Of a stretch of 64,000 nucleotides of DNA, positions 23,771 through 36,800 are shown piece by piece. Origin of the DNA: Gordionus sp. m RMFG-2023 (Eukaryota > Nematomorpha > Gordioida > Chordodea > Parachordodidae); assembly GCF_954871325.1 (NCBI RefSeq), contig NC_088776.1, forward strand, positions 31,606,508-31,670,507, read 5' to 3'. Below the pieces are notes generated by a model, which worked only from the letters and a program-made list of their open reading frames with translations, made no database searches and had not been told where the DNA came from. Position 1 is the stretch's first letter, and each line of letters opens with the position of its first letter. The position numbers and the translations under genes were made by a program.

Positions 23771-25118
23771 GTTGTGTTTTAATGGTACTATAATTATATG
23801 TTTTTTTGTACGATATTCGTAATGTAATTTTATACAAAGCTTGTTTTTTGGTCCTAGCCAGTTTTCGAGATTGGCCGGCTATTATATGAAATTAATATTA
23901 TAACAATACATCTATATTTTTTTTATTATAGTTTGATTAAAATCTTTGATATATAAGGACCCTCTAAAATGTATTATAGATCATTAAAATAATTACGTTC
24001 TTTTTCTTTTGCTATTTTTTGGTAAACTAAAAGATATTGTGATAGATTTCATTTTTTACGGTTACCTATTTAGTTTAAAATAAATATACAAGTTTTCAGC
24101 TTAAAATCCAGTTTAATACGATGACAAAAATGCCTGCTAAGTCCGGGCCTCAGTCTCCTCCTCCGACAATCCCGGATCCATGAACTCCGTCGATCTCCCC
24201 CACCCCCGATGGTTAGACGACTGTCCAAACTTTTCACTGGCGCCCAACATGTATTCGATAATCTACGATATAAGGTAACCGATCAATATCTCGAACGTTT
24301 TATGCTCATCACCGAAACCCGACGGACAAAAATCTGTAATCATTATTCTTATCATCTTGTGGTAACAGGTTATATACAAAAATAAAAATGGCTTTTGCTA
24401 CAAAATCCATGGCTGAACTATTAATGCATGACATAAAGTTGATTCTAGGCAACTATAATAGTAACCAAGGGCGATAAACTTTGCCATTGTATACAACAGG
24501 ATGGTGAAACCATTACCATAAATGCAAATGCTTTAATAGCATAAGCTATGCAATGAAATCTAGGCTCCAGCTGAAATCTATTCCTTTCATCCCACTTCGG
24601 AGATTCGAGCCCCACGTTGTGCGGCGGTGAAAGGTTTGGACAATCGAGTGCAACCATCTTGGTGGGGGAAAGATCTACTGAGTTCGTGGGTCCGGGATTT
24701 TCGGAGAAGAAGACTAGGGGACCGGACTTAGCAGGCATTTTTGTCATCGTATTAAACTGGATTTTAAGCCGATAACTCGTATAATTATTTTAAACTAAAT
24801 AGGTAACCGTACTAAATAAAACCTATTACAATATCTTTTGGTTTACTAATAATAATAAAACAAAATAGCAAAAGATAAAGAACGTAATTATTTTTATGAT
24901 CTATAATTCATTTTAGGGGGTCCTTATATACTAAACATTTTACAATCAAACAACAATAAAAAAAATATCGACGTATTGTTATAATATTAATTTCATGTAA
25001 TGGCCAATCTCGAAACTGGCTAGGACCAGTTTTGAATAAAATATAAAAACAGGCTTTGTATAAAATTACGAATATCTTACAAAAAAACATATATTTATGT
25101 ACCATTAAAACACAACAA
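23771..25118. repeat. Large imperfect palindrome with ~500 bp arms
   Basis: The left arm (23771-24260) and right arm (24615-25118) are inverted copies. Outer ends read TTGTTGTGTTTTAATGGTAC. Shared inner words include TGGTCCTAGCCAGTTTT, AAAAATGCCTGCTAAGTCCG and TGTCCAAAC. The two arms differ at many positions, so it is not a recent duplication. Each arm carries an inward-facing ATG followed by TKMPAKSGP (24121 on plus, 24747 on minus), after which the frames diverge. The ~350 bp centre is less A/T-rich than the surroundings. It could be a foldback transposon or two inverted gene fragments; no family was recognised. Confidence 0.8.
24388..24477 (+). CDS. Very short open frame in the palindrome centre, doubtful
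   Basis: A 29-residue frame starts MAFATKSMAELLMHD and ends at a stop at 24475-24477. It lies in the unique loop of the palindrome. Its composition looks protein-like, but no family is recognised and no splice context was found. It may be chance. Confidence 0.15.
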   Translation: MAFATKSMAELLMHDIKLILGNYNSNQGR

Positions 25119-25259
25119 AAATGTAATCCGAAATCTATTATAATAATCCTCAAAAATGTTCAAACAAATTTAACAAATAGTGTTTTTTAAAAAATATTTA
25201 TCCAAAGATAATCATCATAGCAATTTTAAGCCAATAGTAATTCCCATGTGATTTATAGT

Positions 25260-25620
25260 ATGGCGAATATACAAATGCATAATCCAGAGGTATGTGATGC
25301 TATATGGAAAACTTTAAAAGATATCCTGTTCCATCTAGAGAACATTGTGAGAAGGTATTAAATTTAGATATTAATATATTTTTAGATTGCACAAGAATAT
25401 TTTGAGAATCATGGATTTCCAAACTGCCTGTCTCATTAGATGTTAAGTACATAAAAATAAAAAGTCCTTCAAAATCTGGAACCCATTTTTACAATTATAG
25501 ATCTTTTATAAATTGTATGGTTTAGCTGATAGAAATTACAAATTCATATATACAGATGTGAAAATGATTATGGCACTTTCAGAAATAGTAGTTTATATCA
25601 AAGTAAATTTTTGATATTAA
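25260..25620 (+). pseudogene. PIF/Harbinger transposase remnant
   Basis: The first piece reads MHNPEVCDAIWKTLKDILF, equivalent to the N-terminal part of Harbinger nucleases. The second (from about 25392) reads AQEYFENHGFPNCL and is followed, with a break, by VKYIKIKSPSKSGTHFYNYR. This is the DDE_Tnp_4 block FPNCxGxxDGKHIxIKxPxxSGSxxxNYK, with the first catalytic aspartate in DVKYI. A degraded continuation (ITNSYIQM, LWHFQK) follows. The rest of the domain, including the other acidic residues, is not recognisable. A 31-nt GT...AG segment between the first two pieces could be an intron or chance. A rearranged partial copy of the following region is at 49703-50360. Confidence 0.7.
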
Positions 25621-27768
25621 TAAATTTTTAATTATTTTGGAGTTAGAAAATCAAACACTTTTTATTCCTCCTCCTAAATCCATGCCAATTAATCATTGTT
25701 CCATATGTAATTATATGAAAAATATCAGTCCAGGAGAAAAACTAGAATGTGCATTGAATGCACTGAATACACACCTAATATTATACTTATTCCTGAATAT
25801 TTAGGGTTCAGTAGAACTTTAAATGCATCAAGTACCAATTCAAAGGAATAAGAGATTTATTTAAATACTATTTTAATTCTTGAATTTATGTATAATTTAA
25901 AATTTTAGATCATTATATTGGGGAATCAGAATTTTCTCCTTTATTTGATTTTGAATGAATCAGAAATTTTCCTATCTTATGATAGTTATTTAAAAAATTG
26001 TATTTATTTGGGGTTATTCTAAAATTTTCCATTATTTTTATAAAATATGTTAATAAAGTATATATTTAGTATTTTTAATTTATGTGCACAATTAAAAAAT
26101 CTCTTAAACTAAATTTTTATTTAATTGTATTTGTAATTTATAATCTAAAAATTTATTCTTGCTAGATGAGAGTTTTGTGTTATCAAAGTGTGCTTTGTGC
26201 CTTCCATTATTAAAAATTAAATATTTGAATTTTATATAACTATAATATTTTTTAGTTAGGTAATTTTTAAGCATAAGTAAATATTTGCATCTCTTATCCT
26301 TTCTGAAAATTTGGCCTTTCTACATGCATTATATAGTTTTGTATATTTTCTCATAACTTCATAATTGTAGAATGTATGTTATTCATAACTTATTATAACA
26401 TTTTTGATTAAATGTATAACCTTTTTGTTTTACTTATATATAATTTATCTATGATTGAAGTTAACCTATTTGTTAACTTAGAATATCTTTTTATTTTTTC
26501 TATTGTAATTTAATAATAATGTCTTAAATTTAATTTTATATTTTGTACCTACGTAATAAATCATTTGGAGGGTGGTGGTTTGTTTAAAATATAAATTAGG
26601 ATGAACATATTTTCACTGATTTTTATAAGGTATGGTACTTTAATATGTATCCATGAATTTAACCAATAGAATGATGGGTAAATCAGATATTTCCCCTTCA
26701 TTTGATGATAAATTATTTTGAAAAATTATCCACCAATAATATCAAAAAAAGTACATATTAGACTTTAATTTTTGTAAACCCCATACATCGAACATATTTT
26801 TCTGGATCCAAGGAAAAAATAAATTATTATGGGTTTTGCTGGGCTTGGGAAATATTTTTCACAATTAATAAGTGCTTGGACCTGGTTTGGGAAAAATTTT
26901 TCAAAATTATTATGGTCTTAGATGCTTGAAAATTTAATTTTAAATATGGGCTAGACATTAGCCTGATATTTTTTTTGAAGACATGGTCAGGCCTGATCAA
27001 GGCCCATGCAACTTTCTTATTCTGCTTGTATTCTTAAATGCATTATGACTTTTTATTATTTTATTTCAGTTCTCAACTACCAAAATTATTATGGTCTTTG
27101 GCGGGTTTGAGAAAATTTTCCCAAGTGCATGGACCTGCCTTATTAATTTTTTTAATATTAGGCATAGGCGTAATATTTAACACTGCATATTTATCTGGCT
27201 CTCAGGTAAAAGCTAATTTAAATATATTTTTACTCGAAAAATAGTATTCACTTTTAGTCTTAATGGGTTGGCATTGGTCTAAATTAGGTAAAAAGAATAA
27301 AAAATAATATGGTTTTAGAGATTTACCTGTCTCCAGGTTTAGGAAAAAATTTTGAAAATTACTATGGGTTGGCCAGACTTGATAAAATTATTATAAGTTG
27401 GGCTGGGCTTGGAAAATGTTTTTATAAATTATATTGGGCTGGGCTTGGGGAAATTTTTCAAAATTATTATCAGCTTGGACGCTTGGGAATTTTTTTATTA
27501 TTAACTATGTGTCAGACATTGGCCTAAAAATTATTTTTGCAGTCCTTGGCTCAGTCTGATCAAAAAACCAAGGCCCAGGAAAACCTGATTTTGATTGTAT
27601 TTTTAAATTCATGATGATTATTTAAATATTTTATTTTAGTTCTTACCTACCAAAATTATTATGTAAAATTCTTTATAAAATAATTCGGCTTGGAAGAATT
27701 TTTCAAAATTATTATGGCTTCGTACTTTGCCTGAGAATTTTTTATAATATTAAATATTAAGTGATCAG

Positions 27769-29543
27769 CAGGCGCGTACGCAGCGAGAAAGCCAAAAAAT
27801 GCAGTTGCCGGATATATTTTTCAATAATATTATTGTTTATATTAATTTATTTTTATTAATATTTATTCCTATCTCATATTAAATATATATTTAATTACAT
27901 TTATTATCATATTCATCAACTAAGTTATTTATTTTATCAATTAATTTCGATTTCAAGTTTTCCGTCGTAATATTTATCTACCATTTTCAAATTTCTAGTC
28001 AAAGGGAGAAAGAAATTACAACCTTGTCCAAAGAGATAGAGTATCCGTCATCAAGGAGTAACAGCTTTTATGGAGTTAGAAGAGCCGATTATTTGCTATT
28101 ACTGAAATATCACAATGGCCTGAAAGAAATATTTTCTCAGAAGCAAGAAAATTATTGGATAATGCTTATTTCAAAATTTTTTTCTCATTAGAATGTATTT
28201 TATGTATTACTTTTCAAAAACATGCCATTGACTTGATTAAGAAAATGAGAATAGTGGAGAGCATTTTATTAGAATTCAAAGAAATTAGGGCTAATGTTGA
28301 TGAAGAATTTTATATTTTATATGATATTGTTAAGTCAAAAGCAGAGCTCTACGTGTTTAATATTTGTCTCCCTTGACGTGAAGCAAGGCAAGCTTATAGT
28401 TAAAACATTAATATAGGATCAGTAGAAGAGTATATCTTAGATACAGATACATTTATAACCCAAATAAATGAATGGTTTTTTATTCATCATGCAGCACTTA
28501 CCAATCTGCAAATATTACTTCCATAAAAGCCTTCCCAATCTTTTTCAGATGGTGATAGAAAAAAATATTTGTTGGATTTTTATCATGAAGATGTTAAAGT
28601 ATCTTATGTTGCCTTATAAGCTGAATAACTGTGTTTATAAGATTAACTATGGTTGATATAGTCCCAAAAAATTTTTATGGATGCTCTGCATTATTTCAAA
28701 CACATTTTAGATTATATTCCCAATGTATTAAAAGGTTTTATATATTAGCAACTCTCTCCATTAGTAAACTGATGAGAGAATATTCTCTTTTTAAGAAGAA
28801 TAACATAGCCCTGCAGAGGTGCCATTTGCAGGACACTGCCCGGATTTTTTAAAAAAATTTTACGGTCCAGCTAGGATTGTCTTAAAAAGTTTTCAGGCCC
28901 GGCCCTTCTTTTTTTAAAAAAATTTCCAGGTGACCCGGCTTTTTTTTAAAAAAATTTTTAGGCCCGGCCTGGGTGTTTTTTTAAAAAAATTCATGCCCAG
29001 CCCGGGTGTTTTTTTTACATAATTTCAGGCCCGGCCCGGGTATATTTAAATAAATTAAAATACGGTTCGGCCAGGGGGCCGGGCCTGCAGGTCTCTGAAA
29101 AACATACCAAGAAGTACAACTTCTGAAAGTAGATAAAAAGGTTTGGATCTTTTGAATATTCATAGACATTTGACGACAAGCAAGGATGAGGTAATTGATA
29201 GCTCAATCCCAATGAAGATTGGATTTTACGTTGTAAATATATAACATACAAAATACAATTATTCCTAAGAAACTTTTTGTGTATTAATTTATATTTCTAA
29301 CATTTAAATTTTTTATACTTTATATATAAATTTTAAAGGCTCAAAAAATTCAAATTTCTATTTTGGGTCATTTAAGTTATTTTTTACATATAATTTTTTT
29401 ATAATTCACATTAATTTAAAATTGTGTATTAGAAATAGATTAGTCCTAATAAATTTATGCTTGATATTTTTAAAAAACAATAATATTCTTAAAAAATTTT
29501 ATTATCCCCCCCCCACCAGACCAAATTCCTGCGTACGCGCCTG
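27769..29543 (+). mobile_element. hAT element of the ZMYM-like type with perfect target duplication
   Basis: The ends are CAGGCGCGTACGCAG and CTGCGTACGCGCCTG, with the perfect 8 bp duplication GTGATCAG at 27761-27768 and 29544-29551. Transposase remnants on the plus strand include an open stretch at 28155-28376. The C-terminal dimerisation region reads YILATLSISKLMREYSLFKK (28738-28797) and, after a nested element, PRSTTSESR and GLDLLNIHRHL (29106-29175). This is the LATLPVS...LRSTM...RLxGLALLxIHR signature of these transposases. Breaks are many. It sits inside repeat copy A. Confidence 0.9.
28806..29097. mobile_element. CAGAGACC-type element nested in a hAT transposase
   Basis: The 292 bp insertion ends CTGCAGGTCTCTG and is flanked by AATAACAT (28798-28805) and AAAAACAT (29098-29105). 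It contains about seven units of roughly 36 bp, each a GC-rich core (GGCCCGGCCCGGG) and a T-run/A-run. Its removal rejoins the two halves of the C-terminal transposase motif, which confirms the boundaries. Confidence 0.88.
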
Positions 29544-29799
29544 GTGATCAGTAATATTTAACAAATATTACTGGCATTATAAAGTAAAAGCTTTAAATTT
29601 ATTTTTACTCAAACCATAGTATTTACACTTAGTTTTAATGGATTGATCCTGGCCTGAAGGGGGAGGGGGTAAAAAGAATAAAAATTGGATATTATTTTCA
29701 GTAACAACTATCATAAAAGTAAGAAGAAAATTCTTATTCCCCTTCCTTTTTGACAGGTTATCTACTAGTTTTTACAAAAATCTAAATAAAAAATTAAAT

Positions 29800-32700
29800 A
29801 TAAATTAATTTTTTTTATTCTAATAAATATAAAACACTCAAATAGAATTCTTTTTTCTATTGGCAAAACTAAAATTTTAACCATAAGAATCTAATAAATA
29901 GAGGGATTTGAATTTATTAGGACATATCTTTTGAGGTGAGGGTTTGTAGAATGTCTCACAGCAAAATACCAATAATAGATATTATTAATTTTAGTAATAG
30001 TAGTGATATTGAAAGCGAAAAATTTTTTAACGAATATGTTATCTAATAAATGTTTATTTATAAAGTGCGTCCAGGTTCGAGTCCTAACTGCAGCATCACT
30101 GATAAGAATCTATCGAAATTGGAAAAAAATTTGAAAATGTAATCTTCCAAACTTAAAACAAGCGAAATATAAATTTATAAAGGGATATATATCTAATCTA
30201 ACACCAATCCATATTACCGTGGACAAACTACTATACCAAAATGAGTCCTATTCTGAATACCTAGCAGAGACCTTATGGCACATAGACACCCTGCCCATGG
30301 GCGTGGTAGAGGTAAAATATAATCTAGCGGGCCTGATCTGAGTATGAGTTTTTGAAATGGAATTTTTTTTAGTGGACATGGCACTAAATTTTTTAAAATA
30401 TATTTAGCTTATTTAAAAAGTTGCTAACTTAAAAAAAATATTATTTTCTTCTTCTAATAATAATAAATTTCAGTATTATCAACAAAATGATTGCTACATT
30501 GAATATTATTTATTTTTATTACAATAAATTAAAATTTTAGGACTTGGACCGATCTTCGGCAAAATTTTTGAAACTTATATGGGCTTGAGACAGGCTTGGA
30601 ATTTTTTTTAATATTAAATATTGGCCGGGTTGGTGCCTATAAAATTATTTTATTGCAAAAATAGAAACAACTACCCTTACACATTATTCATCTATCCTGA
30701 ATCCGATTTTAAATAGATCGCAGCTGATATGATTAGAATTTCTTTTTTGCGACATAAGTCTTTAAAATTTTCTTTTTCTTTTGGTTTATAGTTGCGGTTC
30801 ATCTGGTGCAACAATTTTGGAAGATTCAACAAGGGCTCTTAATTATATAAATATATCCATTTTCTAGATATCTTCTACATTCATTACATTCGATTTATTT
30901 TAACTACTAACATCAACATGATATAAAGTTATTTGCTCAGTATTTCCAACCATCGGGATCTACTCATTTAACATAGATATATAGTAATTTAAAATTAAAA
31001 TCGGTTCTTCCCTGGCCTTATAAAGTATTAAAATATATATGAAATTTATGGGTGTGGGCTATGTTTCTATGCCCACCGTCTTAATAATACTAAGCGGTTT
31101 TCCCACAAACGTGTGAAGGGCTCCTTATTTTCCCCCCTATATTAAATATCCAGTTTGATGGATTTGAGGATAACCTAGAGTAGCTCTGTTGCTTATATAC
31201 TAGAGGGCTTAGCGCTGAAATCACGTAATTCTTTTTTGCATTTAATTATGATTCTAATTCAGCTATTTTAACCTCAATATCACACCCATTTTACAAATTT
31301 AGTATTCTTAATTAAGCTTTAGCACTTAAAATGAAATCGCTAAGTTCTTCTCCAATTACAATAGTCAATAACGATCAAGCGTAGGATGATGAATATTTTT
31401 CATTTAAAGATTCTTTTAACTTACCAGAATAAAATATTAGCCAAAAAACAAATAGAATTGAAAGTTACATGTAAGAGATCCTTCATTGATGGATATAATT
31501 TTAAAGTTTTCGTTAGTTAGTGAGATGTTAGGTTTCTCCGTTTAATAAGGTACCTCCAACTTCTCCAATATAGTGATGGAGAGATTAATAATTTGCATGG
31601 TTAATAATAGGTTTTTGTTATTGTATTTTACATACTCCGACTAAATTTTGTATTAATTTGTTATAATATACTTTAAGAAAATGATTACAGATGATAATTC
31701 TATTTCCTCAAATTTTTTAACTCAAATAAATATTTATTCACAGCTTTTCAATAATTTTAATTGAAATATTTTTTCAAAAACAATTAAATGCATTTAACTA
31801 TTTAATAAAAATAAATTACAAATATTTTTTTTTTTTCAAAAATGTAATACATTATATTCGAGAAAATTAAACTTTTAAAAAATAAATCATGAATAAATTT
31901 AAGAAACCTCATGAAGACGAAAAAGTCGAATTTGAAGTAAAGAAAGTTTCCAACGCTTTGCATTTAAACTGTTTAAAATGAATAATACATGTAATCCAAG
32001 GTAATTTTTTAAAGTAGTATAACTCTTGTAATTTGAAGTATATTTTGAAAATAATATATTAAATTTGTTAGAGTTATTTTCACATCCCTATATGAATAAG
32101 ACATATACAACCTGAAAACAGAAAAGCTTGAGACGGGAAACTTTGTTTTTATTCTATTAAATAATAAATAAAAATGTTCTAAGAAACTAACGATTTTTAT
32201 GATTAATCATAAAAATATTTAAAAAATTTTGCTAGCAAATATAAATTTTTTATATAGCAAAATTACATCCAAAAGTTACGCAACTAACCTTTAGAGAGTT
32301 TCATATTGGTATAGGCTCAAAGTGATACCGATATTCTATATATGAGCCAAAGACCTTCATGGGTCTTAATTTTTTGATTAAAACCGGATGAGGTCCTCAG
32401 AAAAAAAATTTAGGCTCTGGCTGGACCCGGATATTTAATTTAAAAAAATTCCCAAGCTTATAAAAAGTTTAAAATTTTCTCCAAAGCTCATATCCAAAAA
32501 TTTAATTTATTGTATTTAAATGAAAATAAATATTTAGTATATTTGGCCAATCATTTTGTTTACAATATTGTAATTTATTGTTATTAGAAGAAAAAAATCG
32601 CAATATTTTTTAAGTTTGAAACTGCTTTAATAAATAAGCTTAATTTATTTTTTTAAATTTAGACTCGGACTAGGCCCAAGCCCATTAAAATAAATTTAAA

Positions 32701-33840
32701 AAGCCATGCCCCCGCCAGAAAATATTATATTAGACCCATACCCGCCCCATGGGGCAGGTATAGGCCGAAGGTCGGCTCGGCCCATGTAGGTCTCTGATAT
32801 ATGCATTTGTGACTACAATATTTTAATCGTTTTAATAACATAATTTTATCAACAAATTTTTTAAATTGGAAGTATTTATTGAATTATATAGATAAATTGT
32901 AAATGAGAGGATCTGTTTCTTCTTGGTATATATTTTCCTCATAAGAATATCCCTATTTAAAAAAATAGAATATTTTTAAAGCTCGTTTAATCGCAAACGA
33001 AGCCTGACTGTGGAATCTCTCCAAATACCATAAACCAAAGGTGGAATTGAAAATTATCGTGTAGATAAGGATGCATCTTAGATATTTTAATGGTGTCCCA
33101 ATAAACGTATCAAAACATATTTTACTAAATATTTAACAATTATATATACCAAATTCATTAAATCTTCTTATAATTTCTTAGTGGCTTCATGAAAGTAGAT
33201 GGGTGAGGTGGAAGTGGAGAGGGGATTGGAACTATTCGCCTCAATATATCTTTGAGGGAGGGAAATAAGAAAATTTTGGGGTGTAAATCTCAAGCGCGTT
33301 GCCTCAAATTTTATTTATTTTTCTTTTAGACGCTGATTCCACTCTATTCTCATATTCGGATCTTTTTAGTTTCTAATTCACTCTAGGGATGTTCAACAGG
33401 ATCTTTTAGAGACACTGTTCTGCCTTGCTATCCATCAACTTATTTTCAGTTCAAAGTCGATGATATGAACTTTTTCGGCAAATATTTATAGCGAAACAAA
33501 ATTAAAAATAAATACTCAATTTTAGATTCATCAATCCAGACCAAAATTTGCATTTTAAACAGTAAACCCTGTAATCTGACTACAGATAATATCACCTAAT
33601 ATATTAAATCCCTTATATAAAAAAAATTTTAAAGCATTTTTATAAAATAAATTCTCAAATCTGACGACACTTAGCATTACAATCTAAAATCAAGCTACTA
33701 TAAATTATTTTATAACAAATTAAAGAAAAAGATAAATTGATAATATAATATAAATTTTAATATTATAACACTATGAAATTAAATATATTATTGATTATTA
33801 ATACGAATTTTTTTATAAAGATTAATTTATTAGCTAATTA
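29800..33840. other. A/T-rich sequence with few recognisable features
   Basis: Aside from the small element at 32348-32796 and a weak GC-block fragment at 30540-30640, no gene is supported. A B-box-like word GGTTCGAGTCC at 30074-30084 has no A box in front of it. A short frame at 31889-31981 (MNKFKKPHEDEKVEFEVKKV, 30 codons) looks protein-like but is unsupported. Confidence 0.4.
32348..32796. mobile_element. CAGAGACC-type non-autonomous element
   Basis: It starts CAAAGACCTTCATGGG and ends CCCATGTAGGTCTCTG, with 8 bp flanks matching at 6 of 8 positions (ATATGAGC and ATATATGC). GC-rich blocks alternate with A/T runs. The start is nearly the same as in the fragment at 8251. Confidence 0.75.
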
Positions 33841-33852
33841 TTTTATATTTCA

Positions 33853-36800
33853 ATGCAAACATTTCTAATTTATTCCATAATATTTATAATGAAAACAATT
33901 ATATATGTTGGTTCAATCGATTGCTATACTTGTGGAAGTTTTCCAACATTCTTAACAAATACCATGCCAAATCGACCCTCAACTTGTCTAGAGCCATTTA
34001 ATAGTTCTAAAATTTATGGCAAGTCATCTTGTGATGGGTATTGTCGAGTAAGTCACTTTATAATAATCTTAGAATCTTTTCTGATATAATATCGGAATCC
34101 TGACCTCATATACATTTATAAATAAATAATACCAAATAAAATATAATTTGAAATGCCAAATATGATATTATATAAGTTTTTGAGCAAAAATAGGAAATTA
34201 AATAAAGTATCTCATATCACTCGCCCATAAGCATGCCTTTAAATAACTGGTAAATTTAAAATCAACCTATTTTTTTTAAAAATAACTAATCCTAAACAAT
34301 TTCTGATAACCATAACACTAAATTACCAATTGATTCCACTTGACTTCGTTTCAGCAAGAACATTTTACACACTGGAATTTAAACCTAGGTCAAAAATTGG
34401 AAGTTAAGATATAAAATGGACAGTAGCTAGATACAAATGTAGCTAAGAGAAATGTATTAATACACCTATATCTAGATAAAAATCAGCTGATATAATAAAT
34501 GCCTTAGGGGAAAATCGTTGTAAGGTATATGATAAATAATTTTTCATAAATTCAATGAATCTAATGATATTCAAATATTAGGTATTAATTAAAAATATTC
34601 CAGAGATTTAATCGAAATTTTGAATTTCATTCCCGTGAATATGCCCGAAATTCCCGAGAACGTTTTCGACTTTTATAATAGTAGGCCATACATATTTTTC
34701 ATCTGACATTTCTTAAAATTTCAAATTAGGAAATTGTAAGAAAATAATTTCTCAAGACCATGGATCAAATCTAGAGACTTTACAGCGTTCATGCCATAAA
34801 GAAATCGACATTTTAATTGATTTTTTAAGATTTAGCGATAAAAGCAAAGTATCGAAATAAATTTAAAAAAAAATATGAATAATTACCCTATATAGCAGAC
34901 ATTAAGTTTGTTTGCAGACCAAGCCATTTATAATAGATCTGATTATTAAAGACATAGGAGGAGATTTAGCAAATTCAAAGAACATTGAATCTAATGATAA
35001 AAAAAATAGCAACAGAGAAACAGAAACGTGATATCGGGGGTACTTTTTTAATTAAAGCTGTTTGCCCACGGTATGATTTTGTTACAATATAATTTGTGAA
35101 ACAAGGCCATATCACAGAGAGCAATTTTCTAGCGCCACCTTCCCGCATAAATTTATTAAATATATATTAAAATGGAGTCCCTAGGGAAAAACAGCGCTAT
35201 ATGTAGCGCGACAAAATAACGATAAAAATATTTAATGTTTTCGCGAAACATATTAATAATATTTTATGTAAAATATGTTAAAAATTAATTTTCATATATA
35301 ATTATTGGCTTTTAATTTTTATAATTACTAAATCAATTAATTTTTCTATCATCTAATATGTTAGGACAAGTGTCTCAAGATATATAATTATAGTAACTAT
35401 AAATCGCTATCTAGGACAGGGCTTAATTCTATGGGCTTCAGCGTGGAAGGTTTTTTAAAAGATTATTTATTGTTGAAAAGGGTCCTAGCGAATATATGCA
35501 ATTAGGGTGATGGGGTTTGAAGGAAATCTGAGCCCATAAAAAACACTTTTTAAGGGATACTGAAAGTTGAAATTGTTTTATTACGATTTTAGAGTTGAAA
35601 AATGTTGGTTTCTTCTAATTGCCCGTTTAATAAAAGGTAGGCAACACGAGTAACTTAAGGAGCATCCCAATATACTACCCACTGACATGTAGTTTTCCAA
35701 ACAAAAATATTGTAGAAATATTTTTTATTTAATACTTTTTATAGACTTTTATTTTGCACAGCATAAACACTGAAAAGCTAAGAATTAATGCAAAGTAAAA
35801 ATTTTGATTTTCTCAGAATTTTTTTATTCAACTTCTCGGAAAAAATAGTAAATCGCTTAGAAATATTTGCTATTAAAATAATTCATTTTCAAATTAAAGG
35901 TAATCAAATGAATTGTTGAATTTTATTAATCTATGCTCTTGCTAAGTTTTATTAAACTATGCTCTCGAGTTTTGGGTCATGAGAGGAGAGTAGGGGCTTT
36001 TTTAAACATAATATCATGTCATGGGTATCAAATGAAAGCTAATAAAAAGATAAATCGACTACATTGATGCTCTACACTCTATGTCATCAAGGTAGGTGCT
36101 GGGAGGAGTGGGAATTTCGATATGATATGTCAACATGGGTATCAAATGAAAGCTAAAAAGATAAATTATTACATTGCTACTCAGCAATATATGTCAACAG
36201 GTTAGGTGGGGAAGGGGGTAAAATTTTAAACATAATATCTTGTCAAGGGTATCAAATGAAAGCGAGTAAGAAATTAATTGATTATACAAATACTCATCAC
36301 TCAATGTCACCAGGAAACTTGTTGGAGTGGGAATTAATTTTTTATATATAATATGTCATCATGAGAATCAAATGAAAGTTAATACAAAGATCAATTAATT
36401 ACAGTGATACTCATCACTATGTACCGAGGTGGTGTTGGGGTGGGGGGTATAAAGTGCATAGTAAAATATCTCAACATGTGTATAGAATGGAATCTAATAG
36501 AATTGATTACATTAATACTCATCATTCCAGAGTTAGTATGGAAGCTGAGGGGAAGGGGGGAGAAGGTTGCTAAATCGGGTAGCAAGTAAAACCTTATAAA
36601 AATCGTTTGATTTTTTAAATACTCACCTCTTCAAAATGGGTATGGTAGGATTGGGGGGTTAAAAATATCCTAGCATAATATATCAAAGTGGGATTAAATG
36701 TAAACTAATAAAGTGATCGATTGATTACATTGATGCTCATCACTCTACCATTTCAGGAGGAGGTGCAGTGGGGTTAAAAGGTTTCTAGTATATAATCTTG

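Larger units (their letters stand above)
26288..29790 (+). repeat. Periodic GGGCTTGGG repeat, copy A (interrupted)
   Basis: About 1.7 kb of repeat-family sequence at 26288-27760 and 29552-29790 is separated by a hAT insertion. Copies B and C (40552-44965 and 48086-49700) are inverted relative to it. The core, about 26830-27720, is built of units of roughly 30-40 bp alternating GGGCTTGGG or GGGCTGGGC with AAATTTTTCAAAATTATTAT. The right terminus of all three copies is ACTAGTAGATA (as read inward). No protein is encoded in the core. Confidence 0.75.

Noticed and set aside
24445-24747. 100-codon minus-strand frame MTKMPAKSGP...
   Set aside because: The start lies in the palindrome arm and no family was recognised; not called as a gene, only described with the palindrome.
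27309-27527. Frame rich in G, L and Y (GLARLDKIIISWAGLGK)
   Set aside because: It is the translation of the periodic GGGCTTGGG repeat units, not a gene.
30070-30090. B-box-like word GGTTCGAGTCC suggesting a tRNA gene
   Set aside because: No A box at the right distance upstream and no stem pairing; at most a worn SINE head.
36391-36589. Two overlapping frames in the satellite
   Set aside because: Both are translations of satellite units.
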